From the NCBI GenBank assembly GCA_050330975.1, contig JBHJHK010000192.1, positions 1 through 11,883 on the forward strand: DNA of 11,883 nt, written 5' to 3'. Positions within the stretch are counted from its first letter, which is position 1, and each line of letters begins with the position of its first letter. This DNA is from JBHJHK01 sp050330975. Its GTDB lineage: Bacteria; Pseudomonadota; Gammaproteobacteria; Competibacterales; Competibacteraceae. This document shows positions 1 through 8,119 of this stretch, piece after piece. A model generated the notes under the pieces. It searched no databases. It saw only the letters and a list, made by a program, of their open reading frames with translations, and was not told the origin of the DNA. The translations under genes and the position numbers were made by a program.

Positions 1-1377
1 CCGATCCCCCGACCGCATGGTGTCATTTTGCAACAAACCCACAAAATAATCCAGTACCTGGGGCTGGTAACTGTCGGTGCCGTCGATGCCGATGGGCGGC
101 GCGGCAGGCGGGGGGGTGGGAGGCAAGGCCTCCACGGGTGCCGAGGCGATGGTCGTCTCCCCACTCCCTGGATCGTCTGCCGTAGGTGGTGCCGAGGCGG
201 TGATAGCCTCTTCCCCCGTTGGATCGTCCACCATGGGTGGAGGGGGGACGTTCTGGATGGCCTGGGGGGCCGGCGCCTCGTCGGGGGGAGGTTGGGCGGG
301 GAGGTGTGGGGTCTGGACGCTTGAAGCCGTCTCGGCGAGTTCCAGATTCGATGGAGGGGCATTGTGTTGCAACCACCAATAACCACTGCCGACCAGTCCC
401 AGAACCAGCGCCGCCGCGCCCAGCGCCCCGGCCACCCAGCCCATACCCCTCCGGGACCGCTGCAAAGACCCCGTCAAGGGCGGCAAGGGGGCGGTGTTGG
501 TGGCGGGGGAAGCCGTCTGGGTGAGAATCGTCGGGGCCGAGGTCTCCACGTATTCGTTCAACGAGCGGTGGGCGGCGCGGGCCGAGGGGCCACCGAGGTT
601 GTCCAAGGCCTGTAACAACTCCGCGGCCGAGGCAAAACGCCGCTCGCGGTCCCGCTGTAACAGGCCGTCGATGATGGGCTGGTAGAGCTCTAGCCCCGCG
701 GGCTGCTGGGGGGGAAAGCTGTCGCCGGTATCCACCTTGGGGGTGGCGTCGGGGGGTTGTTGGTGGAGATAGTGGCTCAGCAACATCTTGTGAAAGACCA
801 CCCCCAGGCTGTAGAGGTCGCTGCGACCGTCTAGGGGCAGTCCCCGCTCCTGCTCGGGGCTCATGTAGCCCGGCGTACCCACCGCCACGTCCACGGCGGT
901 CAACGCCGTGGCGTTGACCATGTTTTTGGCGATGCCAAAGTCCGACAGCAGCGACTCGTTGTCGTTGCGGAACAAAATATTGGTGGACTTGACGTCCCGG
1001 TGGATGATGTCTCGCTCGTGGATGTAGCCCAATGCCCGGGCCTGCTGGCGCAAGATCAGCAAAATGCGTTCGCGGCTCAACCCCCGCCGCATGTGGTCGA
1101 TGAGGGTTCCCCCCTCGGCGTACTCCATGACGATGAAGTAACCCTGGGGGAAATCGCCGATGTCGTGGATGGTGATGACATGGGGGTGGCGCAACTGCCC
1201 AATGGTGCGCCCCTCCCGCAAGAACATGGCGCGGAAATCGGCGTCACCCTGGCCTTCGACCATGACTTTCACGGCCACCTGGCGATCGAGGGACAGCTGG
1301 AGCGCCAGGTAGACGTCGGACTGGCTGCCGCGCCCGATGTGGCGCAACATTTGATAGCCGGGAATTTCAGGATACAT
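1..1377 (-). CDS. Transmembrane serine/threonine protein kinase (PknB/Hanks type), C-terminus cut by window edge
   Basis: Open frame of 459 codons from ATG at 1377 to the window edge, with no stop. The N-terminal half is a complete Hanks-type kinase: glycine loop GRGSQSDVY at residues 15-23, VAVK with the ATP-binding Lys37, catalytic HRDVKSTN at 126-133, DFG at 146-148, an activation segment ending GTPGYMSPEQ at 167-176, and a domain end near residue 260. Every catalytic residue is present, so it should be active. A Ser/Thr-rich juxtamembrane linker follows, then one hydrophobic segment at about 312-337, placing the kinase in the cytoplasm and the rest outside. The external part starts as a Pro/Ala/Thr-rich stalk with a 17-residue tandem duplication; any sensor domain lies beyond the window. 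No clear ribosome binding site precedes the ATG. The gene follows trkH on the same strand after 153 bases. Substrates are unknown, and a link to Trk or NtrYX is only suggested by position. Confidence 0.93.
   Translation of the reverse strand, partial: MYPEIPGYQMLRHIGRGSQSDVYLALQLSLDRQVAVKVMVEGQGDADFRAMFLREGRTIGQLRHPHVITIHDIGDFPQGYFIVMEYAEGGTLIDHMRRGLSRERILLILRQQARALGYIHERDIIHRDVKSTNILFRNDNESLLSDFGIAKNMVNATALTAVDVAVGTPGYMSPEQERGLPLDGRSDLYSLGVVFHKMLLSHYLHQQPPDATPKVDTGDSFPPQQPAGLELYQPIIDGLLQRDRERRFASAAELLQALDNLGGPSARAAHRSLNEYVETSAPTILTQTASPATNTAPLPPLTGSLQRSRRGMGWVAGALGAAALVLGLVGSGYWWLQHNAPPSNLELAETASSVQTPHLPAQPPPDEAPAPQAIQNVPPPPMVDDPTGEEAITASAPPTADDPGSGETTIASAPVEALPPTPPPAAPPIGIDGTDSYQPQVLDYFVGLLQNDTMRSGDR
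137..238 (-). repeat. Two tandem 51-base units in the kinase extracytoplasmic stalk
   Basis: Two adjacent 51-base units (137-187 and 188-238) each encode 17 residues, at about 384-400 and 401-417 of the kinase. The protein units are DDPTGEEAITASAPPTA and DDPGSGETTIASAPVEA. The DNA copies share an identical start (GGTGCCGAGGCG on the plus strand) and the GGATCGTC core but have diverged between. This is an in-frame duplication in a low-complexity linker, probably tuning stalk length. Confidence 0.8.
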
Positions 1378-1530
1378 AGTTAGGTGTTTTTCGCGGGGAG
1401 CCCACCGACGCGAATGTTACACGGAATGACGATTTTGTACCATGGAAGGTCTCGTTCTTTACTTGCATTCACTAAAACCCCACTTATATCCATATCCCTA
1501 TCCTCGACTATCTCCTGGAATCCCCGGGGC
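1378..1530. other. trkH-kinase intergenic spacer, AT-richer than its surroundings
   Basis: This 153-base gap separates the trkH stop from the kinase start. It is clearly lower in GC than the flanking genes around 1430-1510. Read on the minus strand it contains a GGATA-type near-repeat (AGGATAGGGATATGGATATAAG around 1482-1503) and a possible -10 box. I see no hairpin followed by a T-run after trkH: the CCCCGGGG palindrome just past the stop has no U-tract. The operon may therefore read through into the kinase gene or end by another mechanism. Confidence 0.6.
1483..1488 (-). promoter_or_regulatory. Possible -10 box for the kinase gene
   Basis: The minus-strand hexamer TATAAG matches the sigma-70 -10 consensus in five of six positions and sits in the AT-richest part of the spacer, about 105 bases before the kinase ATG. 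No good -35 box lies 16-18 bases upstream, so this is a weak candidate. It would give an untranslated leader of roughly 100 bases. Confidence 0.25.
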
Positions 1531-2982
1531 TCAACGGCGCCAAAAGTGGGGTGTAAGCAGGACCAGGAGGGTGAAAATTTCCAGTCTTCCCAGCAACATC
1601 GCCACGCAGAGCATCACTTTGGAGGCATCGTCGATGGCGGCGAAGTTGCTGCTCACCTCGCCGAGCCCGGGGCCCAAGTTGTTGATACAGGCCGCCACGG
1701 CCGAAAACGCCGTCACCTGGTCGAGGCCAAAGGCCATGAGGGCCAGCATGATGGCGATAAAGGTGGCCACGTAGACGGAGAAAAACCCCCACACGGCATT
1801 GATCACCTGCTCCGACACCGGTTGTTGCCCCATCTTCACCGGAATCTGAGCCGTGGGGTGGATGAGGCGCACGATCTCCCGCTTGCCCTGTTTGTAGAGC
1901 AGTAGACAGCGCACCACCTTCATGCCGCCGCCGGTGGAGCCGGCACACCCCCCCACGAAGCTGGAGAACAGCAACAGCACCGGCAAAAACCCCGGCCAAA
2001 CGAAGTACTCCGCACTGGTAAAACCCGTGGTAGTGGCAATGGACACCACTTGAAACACCCCGTGGAGGACCGCATCGCCACCGACGAGGGTCTGGGTGGC
2101 GTAGAGGTAGGTGATGGTCACGACCGAGATCACCGCCATGGAGGTCAAGTAGGCCCGACACTCGGGATCCCGCCAATAGATCCTCAGGTGGCGCCGCCTC
2201 AGGGCGGCGAAGTGCAGGGCGAAGTTGGCGCCGGAGATCAACATAAAGACGATGGCCACCCCCATCACCCAGGGGCTGTCGTAGTAGCCGATACTGGCGT
2301 CGTGGGTGGAAAAGCCGCCGATGGCCACAGTGGCAAAGGCGTGGCCCACGGCGTCGAAGAGGGTCATCCCCACCCCCCAATAGGCCAGGGCACAGAGGCC
2401 CGTGAGGCTGATGTAGATGTACCATAAGGCCTTGGCGGTTTCGGTGATCCTGGGGGTGAGCTTTTGATCTTTGATGGGGCCGGGGGTTTCCGCCCGGTAG
2501 AGCTGCATACCCCCAACCCCCAACATGGGCAAAATAGCCACAGCGAGGACGATGATCCCCATCCCCCCCAACCACTGGAGTTGTTGGCGATAATAGAGGA
2601 TGGCCCGGGGGAGGTCGTCGAGACCGACGATGACCGTGGCCCCGGTGGTGGTGAGCCCCGACACCGACTCAAACACCGCGTCCACGGGGGAAATGGCCAG
2701 TTCTTCGACCAGGAGGAACGGCGCCGCCCCCACCGTCCCCAACACCGACCAAAACATGGCCACCACCATAAAGCCGTCCCGCAACCGCAAGTCCCGGCGC
2801 CGGTTGTGGACGGGTAGCCAGGCCACCAACCCCAGGGCAAAGATAAACCCCAAGGCCAGGGCAAAGGCCTTGAAGACGTCGGTCTCCCCATAGAGGAAGG
2901 CCACGGCCAAAGGTGGCAGCAGGGTGGCGCTGAACACCATGAGCAACAGCCCCAAGATGTGCTGGATGGTGGTGGGGTGCAC
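1531..2982 (-). CDS. trkH: Trk potassium uptake system membrane subunit TrkH
   Basis: This 483-residue polytopic inner-membrane protein is the normal length for TrkH/TrkG. It forms the K+ (Na+/H+-influenced) conduction path and works with TrkA. All four pore-loop selectivity filters are visible: TTTGA at 111-115, AIGGF at 220-224, TTTGF at 317-321 and NNLGP at 434-438, each with its filter glycine. Other family hallmarks are GGMGIIVLAVAILPMLGVGG at 139-158, the SGANFALHF segment at 250-258, the GSTGGGMK loop at 348-355 and GRLEIFT near the C-terminus. Translation begins at a GTG 15 bases after the trkA stop; a strong GGGAGGG ribosome binding site supports it. It is the last gene of the tightly packed cluster. 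Identification is secure; the ion preference is inferred from the family. Confidence 0.97.
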   Translation of the reverse strand: MHPTTIQHILGLLLMVFSATLLPPLAVAFLYGETDVFKAFALALGFIFALGLVAWLPVHNRRRDLRLRDGFMVVAMFWSVLGTVGAAPFLLVEELAISPVDAVFESVSGLTTTGATVIVGLDDLPRAILYYRQQLQWLGGMGIIVLAVAILPMLGVGGMQLYRAETPGPIKDQKLTPRITETAKALWYIYISLTGLCALAYWGVGMTLFDAVGHAFATVAIGGFSTHDASIGYYDSPWVMGVAIVFMLISGANFALHFAALRRRHLRIYWRDPECRAYLTSMAVISVVTITYLYATQTLVGGDAVLHGVFQVVSIATTTGFTSAEYFVWPGFLPVLLLFSSFVGGCAGSTGGGMKVVRCLLLYKQGKREIVRLIHPTAQIPVKMGQQPVSEQVINAVWGFFSVYVATFIAIMLALMAFGLDQVTAFSAVAACINNLGPGLGEVSSNFAAIDDASKVMLCVAMLLGRLEIFTLLVLLTPHFWRR

Positions 2983-2989
2983 CGATTTA

Positions 2990-2996
2990 CCCTCCC
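2990..2996 (-). promoter_or_regulatory. Ribosome binding site fixing the GTG start of trkH
   Basis: GGGAGGG on the minus strand lies 7 bases before the GTG at 2982, between the trkA stop and the trkH start. This strong Shine-Dalgarno match is why the GTG was preferred over internal ATG codons. Confidence 0.75.
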
Positions 2997-2997
2997 T

Positions 2998-4377
2998 TCA
3001 CAAGAAGGTGACGCCCACTTGGAACAGCCGCTCCACGTCGGCCACCCGGCGCTTGTCCACCACGAACAGGATCACGTGGTCGTTGTTCTCGATCACCGTG
3101 TCCCGGTGACACACCATGACTTCGTCGCCCCGCACCAAAGCGGCGATGGTGGCCTCCTTGGGCAGGGGGATGGCCTCGATGGGCCTGCCCACCACCTTGG
3201 AGGTGTTGGGGTCGCCGTGGGCGATGGCCTCGATGGCCTCGGCGGCGCCCCGGCGCAGGCTGTGAACCCGCACCACGTCCCCCCGGCGAACGTGGGACAA
3301 CAAACTGCCGATGGTGGCCTGTTGGGGGGAGATGGCGATGTCGATGATCCCCGACGCCTCCACCAAGTCCACATAGGAAGCCCGGTTGATCAAGGCCATC
3401 ACCTTGCGGGCTCCCAGGCGCTTGGCCAACATGGCCGACAAAATATTGGCCTCGTCGTCGTTGGTCACGGCGCAAAACACATCGGTGTGTTCGATGTTCT
3501 CCTCCAAGAGCAGCTCTTCGTCGGCGGCGTCCCCCTGGAGGACGATGGTCCGCGCCAACACCTCGGAGATGTGGCGCGCCACCGTGGGGTTGCGCTCGAT
3601 GACCTTGAGCTGAAAGCGCTCCTCCAGGGCCTTGGCCAGGCGGGTGCCGATGTTTCCCCCCCCGGCGATGATGATGCGCTTGATCTTTTTGTCGAGCTTG
3701 CGCAGCTCGCTCATCACCGCGCGGATGTTTTTCCTAGCGGCGATGAAAAACACCTCGTCGTCGGCCTGGATGACGGTGCTGCCCTCGGGGATGATGGGGC
3801 GGTTGTGGCGAAAAATGGCCCCCACCCGGGCGTGGACCCCGGGCATGTGCTCGGCCAAGGTGCGCAGGGCGTGGCCCACCAGGGGGCCGCCGTAGTAGGC
3901 CTTGACCCCCACCAGTCCCACCCTGCCATCGGCGAAGTCCAGGACCTGGAGGGCGCCGGGGTATTGGATCACCCGGCAGATGTAGTCGGTGACCAGCTGT
4001 TCGGGGCTGATCAACACGTCGATGGGCAGGGCGTCGGGCTTGAAGAGCTTTTGGTCGAAGGCGGTGTATTCCGAGGCCCGCACCCGGGCGATGCGGGTGG
4101 GGGTGCGAAACAAGGTGTAGGCCACCTGGCAGGCGATCATATTGACTTCATCGCTGTTGGTGAGGGCGATGAGCATATCGGCGTCCTCGGCGCCGGCCTG
4201 GGACAACACCTCGGGGTGGGCGGCGTGGCCGCACACCGTGCGAATGTCCAAACGGTCTTGGAGCTCCCGCAAAAGCCCCGGCTTGAAGTCCACAACGGTG
4301 ATGTCGTTGGCCTCGGAGGCCAGGTTTTGCGCCACCGAGGTGCCCACTTGGCCGGCCCCTAAAATGATGATGCGCAT
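2998..4377 (-). CDS. trkA: Trk potassium uptake regulatory subunit TrkA (two NAD-binding RCK modules)
   Basis: A peripheral membrane protein that gates TrkH through bound NAD(H) or adenine nucleotides. Its 459 residues match the two-module E. coli-type TrkA. The first module opens with Rossmann motif GAGQVG at residues 7-12 and the ribose-binding acid Asp30, followed by a TrkA-C region at about 140-220. The second opens with GGGNIG at 239-244 and Glu261, again followed by a TrkA-C region at about 365-455. The ATG lies one base after the ntrX stop (TGA-C-ATG), so translation is probably coupled. trkH follows 15 bases later, so regulator and channel subunit are co-expressed. An eight-C run (3656-3663) encodes the glycines of the second Rossmann motif. 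The frame is intact. Confidence 0.97.
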   Translation of the reverse strand: MRIIILGAGQVGTSVAQNLASEANDITVVDFKPGLLRELQDRLDIRTVCGHAAHPEVLSQAGAEDADMLIALTNSDEVNMIACQVAYTLFRTPTRIARVRASEYTAFDQKLFKPDALPIDVLISPEQLVTDYICRVIQYPGALQVLDFADGRVGLVGVKAYYGGPLVGHALRTLAEHMPGVHARVGAIFRHNRPIIPEGSTVIQADDEVFFIAARKNIRAVMSELRKLDKKIKRIIIAGGGNIGTRLAKALEERFQLKVIERNPTVARHISEVLARTIVLQGDAADEELLLEENIEHTDVFCAVTNDDEANILSAMLAKRLGARKVMALINRASYVDLVEASGIIDIAISPQQATIGSLLSHVRRGDVVRVHSLRRGAAEAIEAIAHGDPNTSKVVGRPIEAIPLPKEATIAALVRGDEVMVCHRDTVIENNDHVILFVVDKRRVADVERLFQVGVTFL

Positions 4378-4378
4378 G

Positions 4379-5800
4379 TCACTCGCCGTCGAGGGCTTTT
4401 TTGGGGTCGATCCCCAAAGCCCGCAGCTTGCGGTAGAGGTTGGTGCGCTCCATGCCCACCCGCTCGGCCAACCGCGCCACGTTGCCGCCGCACTCCTTGA
4501 ACTGCTCCAGGAGGTACTTGCGCTCGAATTGTTCCCGGGCCTCCCGGAGGGGCAGATCCAAAGGGATACTGTCGATCTCTCGGGCCTTGGCCACCGGAGT
4601 GCTGCTGATGGCGGCCTCCACCTCCTGTTGGGTGATCTCCTCGTCCCCCCCGAGGATCAACAGCCGCTGGACTAGGTTTTTCAACTCGCGGATATTGCCG
4701 GGCCAGGTGTAGTTGCGCAGGCGATTTTGCGCCGCCAGGGTGAAGTGGCGGTAGCTCAGGCCCTCTTGGTCGACGAAGTAATTGACGTAGTAGTTCAAAA
4801 GTTCTGGCACGTCTTCACAGTGGTCCCGCAGAGGTGGCAGCTCCAAGGGTACCACCTTGAGGTAGAAGTACAGGTCTTGGCGGAACCGCCCCTCGGCCAC
4901 TTCTTGATCCAGATCCCGGGAGGTGGCGGCCACCACCCGCACGTCCACTTGGACCGGTTCCTTGCCGCCGATGCGCAAAAAAGACCCATTGCCCAGGGCA
5001 CCGGCCAGCTTGGCCTGGGCCTCGGGGGCCATGTCGGCCAGTTCGTCCAGGAATAGCGTGCCGCCAAAGGCCTGCTCTAGACGCCCGTAGTGGACCCGGT
5101 CCCCCTGTTCCGAGCCAAACAACTCCAGGGCGGAGTTCTCCCGGGCTATGGATCCCACCCCCACCATGACGAAGGGCCCGGCCCTCCTCGGACTGTGGTT
5201 GTGGATGAAGCGGGCGCAGATCTCCTTGCCGGTGCCGGACTCGCCGAAGATCAACATCGGGGTGTCGTGTTGGGCGATCTTGGCCAGTTGGTTGCGGAGT
5301 TTTTGCACCACCTCGCTCTTGCCGATGGGCTCGGAGATGGGGCGCACTTGGCGGCGCAGGTGTTGGTTTTCCCGAAATAGCTTGTCGGCCTCTAGGGCTC
5401 GCTCCACGGTGAGCAACAGCTTGGCGGTGGACAAAGGCTTTTCGATGAAATCATAGGCCCCCAGGCGAGTGGCCTCCACGGCGGTCTCCACGTTGCCGTG
5501 GCCCGACATCATCACCACGGGGCACGGCAGGCTGTCCCCTTCACTCCACTCCTTGAGCAGGCTGATGCCGTCCATATCCGGCATCCAAATGTCCAGCAAA
5601 ATCAAGTCGGGGCGGCGGGCGCGGCGCGCCTCCCTGGCCGCTGCGGCGCTTTCCGCCACGGTGACTTCGTAGCCCTCGTCTTCGAGGATGTCCCGCACCA
5701 CCTCGCAAATGTCGGGTTCGTCGTCGACGATCAACACGTGGAGGGAACTCACGGGGTTGGGCCGTTGCAACGGTGTCCTTTGTGCAGGTAGCGATGCCAT
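4379..5800 (-). CDS. ntrX: NtrX-type response regulator with AAA+ domain lacking the GAFTGA loop
   Basis: A 473-residue cytoplasmic response regulator, presumed partner of the NtrY kinase encoded just upstream. The receiver domain (about 20-135) has the acidic pair Asp26/Asp27, phospho-acceptor Asp70, Ser99 and Lys121. The AAA+ domain has Walker A GESGTGKE at 186-193 and Walker B GTLFLDE at 247-253, then WPGNIREL at 366-373. A Fis-type helix-turn-helix lies at about 438-459. Where sigma-54 activators carry GAFTGA, this protein reads LFGSEQGDRVHYGRLEQA (227-244), about five residues shorter and without the motif. NtrX proteins are known to lack it, so it probably does not activate sigma-54 promoters directly. 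The ATG is preferred because AGGAAAG (5806-5812) lies 5 bases upstream; it adds about 18 residues before the receiver domain. A GTG at 5752 is a poorer alternative. Confidence 0.93.
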   Translation of the reverse strand: MASLPAQRTPLQRPNPVSSLHVLIVDDEPDICEVVRDILEDEGYEVTVAESAAAAREARRARRPDLILLDIWMPDMDGISLLKEWSEGDSLPCPVVMMSGHGNVETAVEATRLGAYDFIEKPLSTAKLLLTVERALEADKLFRENQHLRRQVRPISEPIGKSEVVQKLRNQLAKIAQHDTPMLIFGESGTGKEICARFIHNHSPRRAGPFVMVGVGSIARENSALELFGSEQGDRVHYGRLEQAFGGTLFLDELADMAPEAQAKLAGALGNGSFLRIGGKEPVQVDVRVVAATSRDLDQEVAEGRFRQDLYFYLKVVPLELPPLRDHCEDVPELLNYYVNYFVDQEGLSYRHFTLAAQNRLRNYTWPGNIRELKNLVQRLLILGGDEEITQQEVEAAISSTPVAKAREIDSIPLDLPLREAREQFERKYLLEQFKECGGNVARLAERVGMERTNLYRKLRALGIDPKKALDGE

Positions 5801-5805
5801 AAGGG

Positions 5806-5812
5806 CTTTCCT
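5806..5812 (-). promoter_or_regulatory. Ribosome binding site deciding the ntrX start
   Basis: AGGAAAG on the minus strand, 5 bases before the ATG at 5800, inside the 18-base ntrY-ntrX gap. It supports the longer NtrX N-terminus over the internal GTG. Confidence 0.65.
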
Positions 5813-5818
5813 AGGTCT

Positions 5819-8119
5819 TCACATCGCGCCCGCAGACAGTGGCGGACGGGACTCGAGGGGGACAGAGGGCGGCGGGTCTTCTGGGATGGGGAAGCGCACT
5901 TGAACTTGAGCCCCCCCCAGGGGAGACCGTCCCAGCTGAACGTCACCGCCGTGATCTTCGACGATTTTTTTGACAATGGCCAACCCGAGTCCGGTTCCTC
6001 GGGGTTTGGTGGTGACATAGGGCTCGAAGACGTCGCCGATGTCGCCCACGGGAAAACCCGGACCGTCGTCGTTGACCACCAATGTCAAAAAGCGACTGCC
6101 GGTCAAGGGGCCTCGGGTGACCAGCTGGATCCGCCCCCCGTGGCCTTCGACCCTGGGCGTGGCGCCCAACACCGCCTCTTGGGCATTTTTGAGCAAATTG
6201 TGCAACAGCTGGCGCAGCCGCCCGGCGTCGGCTACCAAGGGGGGCAAATGTCCGTCGAGGTCGGCGTCGAACTGGATGGAGCTCGGTCCGTCGCGATAGA
6301 GGTCCAAAACCTCGCAGATCAAGGCGTTGAGATCGAGAGAGCGGAGTTTGAGGGGCACGGGCCGGGCGTATTGGTCGAAGGCCGCCACCATCTCCTTGAG
6401 GGCCGCCACCTGCTGGATAATGGTGTGGGTGCTGCGGGCCAGGCGGTGTCGATGCTCTTCGGGGAGGGCGTCTTTGAGCTTGTCCCGCAGCCGTTCGGCC
6501 TGGAGCTGGATGGGGGTGAGGGGGTTTTTGATCTCGTGGGCCAAGCGCCTGGCCACCTCCCCCCAGGCGATGGCCCGCTGAGCCTGGACCAATTGGGTGA
6601 TGTCGTCGAACACCACCAACCGCCCCACCCCGCCCCCGGGGTCGAGGAGACCGTGGCCGCGGCACAACAAAACCCGCCGACCCTTTTGGGTGAACAATAC
6701 CAACTCCCGGCGCAGCTCTCCCCCGGTGGAGGGGTCGACGGCGGCCACGGTGTCCCAAAACGCCTCTAAGTGGGGGTAGCGGTCGATCCAGCGGGCCAAG
6801 TCCATGTCCAAGGGGGCACTGGGATCGAACCCCGGGGCGCCTTGGAGTTCCAGCCCCAAAATCTCCAGGGCGGCGGAATTGATGGTCTTGAGGCGGTTTT
6901 GTTCGTCGACGGTCATGACCCCCGACGACAGCTGGCCCAGCACTGCCCCAAGGTAGGCCCGCTGGCCCTCCACGAGGCGCTGGCTCGCCTCCCCCTGGGA
7001 CCGGGCCTTGGCGAGGCTCTTGGTCATCTCGTTGAAGGATTGGACCAAAAACGCCAATTCGTCGCGGCCAGCTAGGGGCAGCAAGCGGTCGAAGTGACCG
7101 GCGGCAACGGCCCGCGTGCCTTCGGCCAGTTGCCGCAGGGGCGACACAACCCGATTGGCGGCGACGATGGCGGCGGCGATGGCCGCCAGGGCCGAGGCCA
7201 GCAAGACAAAGGACAGGGCCAGGATAAAGCTGGCCTTGAGGGGGATGCGCAAAAACAACAACTGGCGATAGCCCTCGGCGGCGTCTTGGACCGATTCCCC
7301 CAGGCGGGTAAAGCGCTCGGGCAAGGGGAAGCGGCCCAGGAGGACCCCGGCTCCCCGGGGACCCATGGGATCGACGGTGGGCACCAAGACCACCACGGCG
7401 TAGTAGCCTTCGGGGTCGGGAATCACATCGACAAAGTCGTGGCCGCGGATCACCTGGGCCATGGCGCCCTCGGGGGGTGGCTGGGGAACGTCGGCGTCGA
7501 TGGCCGGGCTCACCGTGGCGACGATGGCGCCGCTGCGGTCAAACAGGGTCAGCTCTTCGGCTTTTAACTCGTCGAGGGCGTTGGCCAACGCCAAGGGCGC
7601 CGAACTGGGCCCGGTGTCGTCGAGGCGCTCGGCCAAGCGACGCGTCTGCTTGAGGACGTCCCCCATGCGCAGATCCAAGGCGGCTCTGGACAACGCCAAG
7701 GCATCCTCAAGGCCCGTCTCCACTTGGATGTCGAACCAGCTGTCGATACCCCGCTGGAGGAATTGCAGGGAAAAGTAATACACCACGCTCACCGGCGCCA
7801 GGGCCAAGGCCACGAACAACGCCGTCAAGCGCAAGGACAACCAGGCCCCGGGAATCTGGCGGCGCAGGCGCCGAACCAAGTGGAATAGACCCGTGGCAAT
7901 GAGGGCCCCCAAACTCAAAATCCCGGCGGTGTTGAGCCACAGAAGACCGCTGTAGAGGCGGCCGAAGTTGGCCGAGTTTTCCGTCGCCTGGCTCAACAAC
8001 ACCAGGGGGGCCAAGAGTGTCGTGACGAGCCCCACCGCACCTAGCCACAGGGCGAGGGGCTTGAGGCGCAGGCGCTTTGCTAGAGGGGCCAATCGTACCA
8101 CTGGCTGGTGAGCTGCCAC
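5819..8119 (-). CDS. ntrY: NtrY-type membrane sensor histidine kinase
   Basis: A 766-residue inner-membrane histidine kinase, in the usual range for NtrY. Three hydrophobic segments at about 22-42, 62-82 and 97-118 precede a roughly 170-residue extracytoplasmic region, and a fourth lies at about 297-321. A HAMP linker (about 320-373) and a PAS-like region (about 385-510) follow. The HisKA box is RRLAHEIKNPLTP with phospho-acceptor His528. The ATPase domain has the N box with Asn645, NDDGPG at 683-688 and GTGLGLAIV at 708-716. It should phosphorylate NtrX, whose gene begins 18 bases after its stop. The start is uncertain: GTG at 8119 overlaps the DUF4390 gene by 40 bases and has an AGGG upstream; GTG 8101 and TTG 8092 are alternatives and would shorten the protein by 6 or 9 residues. 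NtrYX systems elsewhere respond to nitrogen or redox state; the signal here is unknown. Confidence 0.94.
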   Translation of the reverse strand: MAAHQPVVRLAPLAKRLRLKPLALWLGAVGLVTTLLAPLVLLSQATENSANFGRLYSGLLWLNTAGILSLGALIATGLFHLVRRLRRQIPGAWLSLRLTALFVALALAPVSVVYYFSLQFLQRGIDSWFDIQVETGLEDALALSRAALDLRMGDVLKQTRRLAERLDDTGPSSAPLALANALDELKAEELTLFDRSGAIVATVSPAIDADVPQPPPEGAMAQVIRGHDFVDVIPDPEGYYAVVVLVPTVDPMGPRGAGVLLGRFPLPERFTRLGESVQDAAEGYRQLLFLRIPLKASFILALSFVLLASALAAIAAAIVAANRVVSPLRQLAEGTRAVAAGHFDRLLPLAGRDELAFLVQSFNEMTKSLAKARSQGEASQRLVEGQRAYLGAVLGQLSSGVMTVDEQNRLKTINSAALEILGLELQGAPGFDPSAPLDMDLARWIDRYPHLEAFWDTVAAVDPSTGGELRRELVLFTQKGRRVLLCRGHGLLDPGGGVGRLVVFDDITQLVQAQRAIAWGEVARRLAHEIKNPLTPIQLQAERLRDKLKDALPEEHRHRLARSTHTIIQQVAALKEMVAAFDQYARPVPLKLRSLDLNALICEVLDLYRDGPSSIQFDADLDGHLPPLVADAGRLRQLLHNLLKNAQEAVLGATPRVEGHGGRIQLVTRGPLTGSRFLTLVVNDDGPGFPVGDIGDVFEPYVTTKPRGTGLGLAIVKKIVEDHGGDVQLGRSPLGGAQVQVRFPIPEDPPPSVPLESRPPLSAGAM

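Noticed and set aside
1410..1445. A possible sigma-54 promoter (TGGTAC...) upstream of the kinase.
   Set aside because: The conserved GG and GC elements are not at the required spacing; the second element reads CGTC rather than TTGC.
1505..1530. CCCCGGGG palindrome just after the trkH stop as a transcription terminator.
   Set aside because: It has no usable loop and no U-run follows, so it does not meet the pattern of an intrinsic terminator.
1508..2575. A 355-codon minus-strand frame overlapping trkH in another reading frame.
   Set aside because: Its composition is Arg/Gly/His-rich low complexity, while trkH in the other frame has all four pore-loop filters. It is a compositional shadow.
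2959..4362. A 467-codon open frame on the plus strand exactly opposite trkA.
   Set aside because: It is rich in Gly, His and Asp with no recognisable motif, and mirrors the trkA codon pattern. Long antisense frames are expected opposite high-GC genes with G/C third positions.
5943..6758. A 271-codon minus-strand frame inside ntrY.
   Set aside because: It overlaps the HisKA and ATPase domains of ntrY in a different frame, with no motif of its own; shadow of a high-GC gene.
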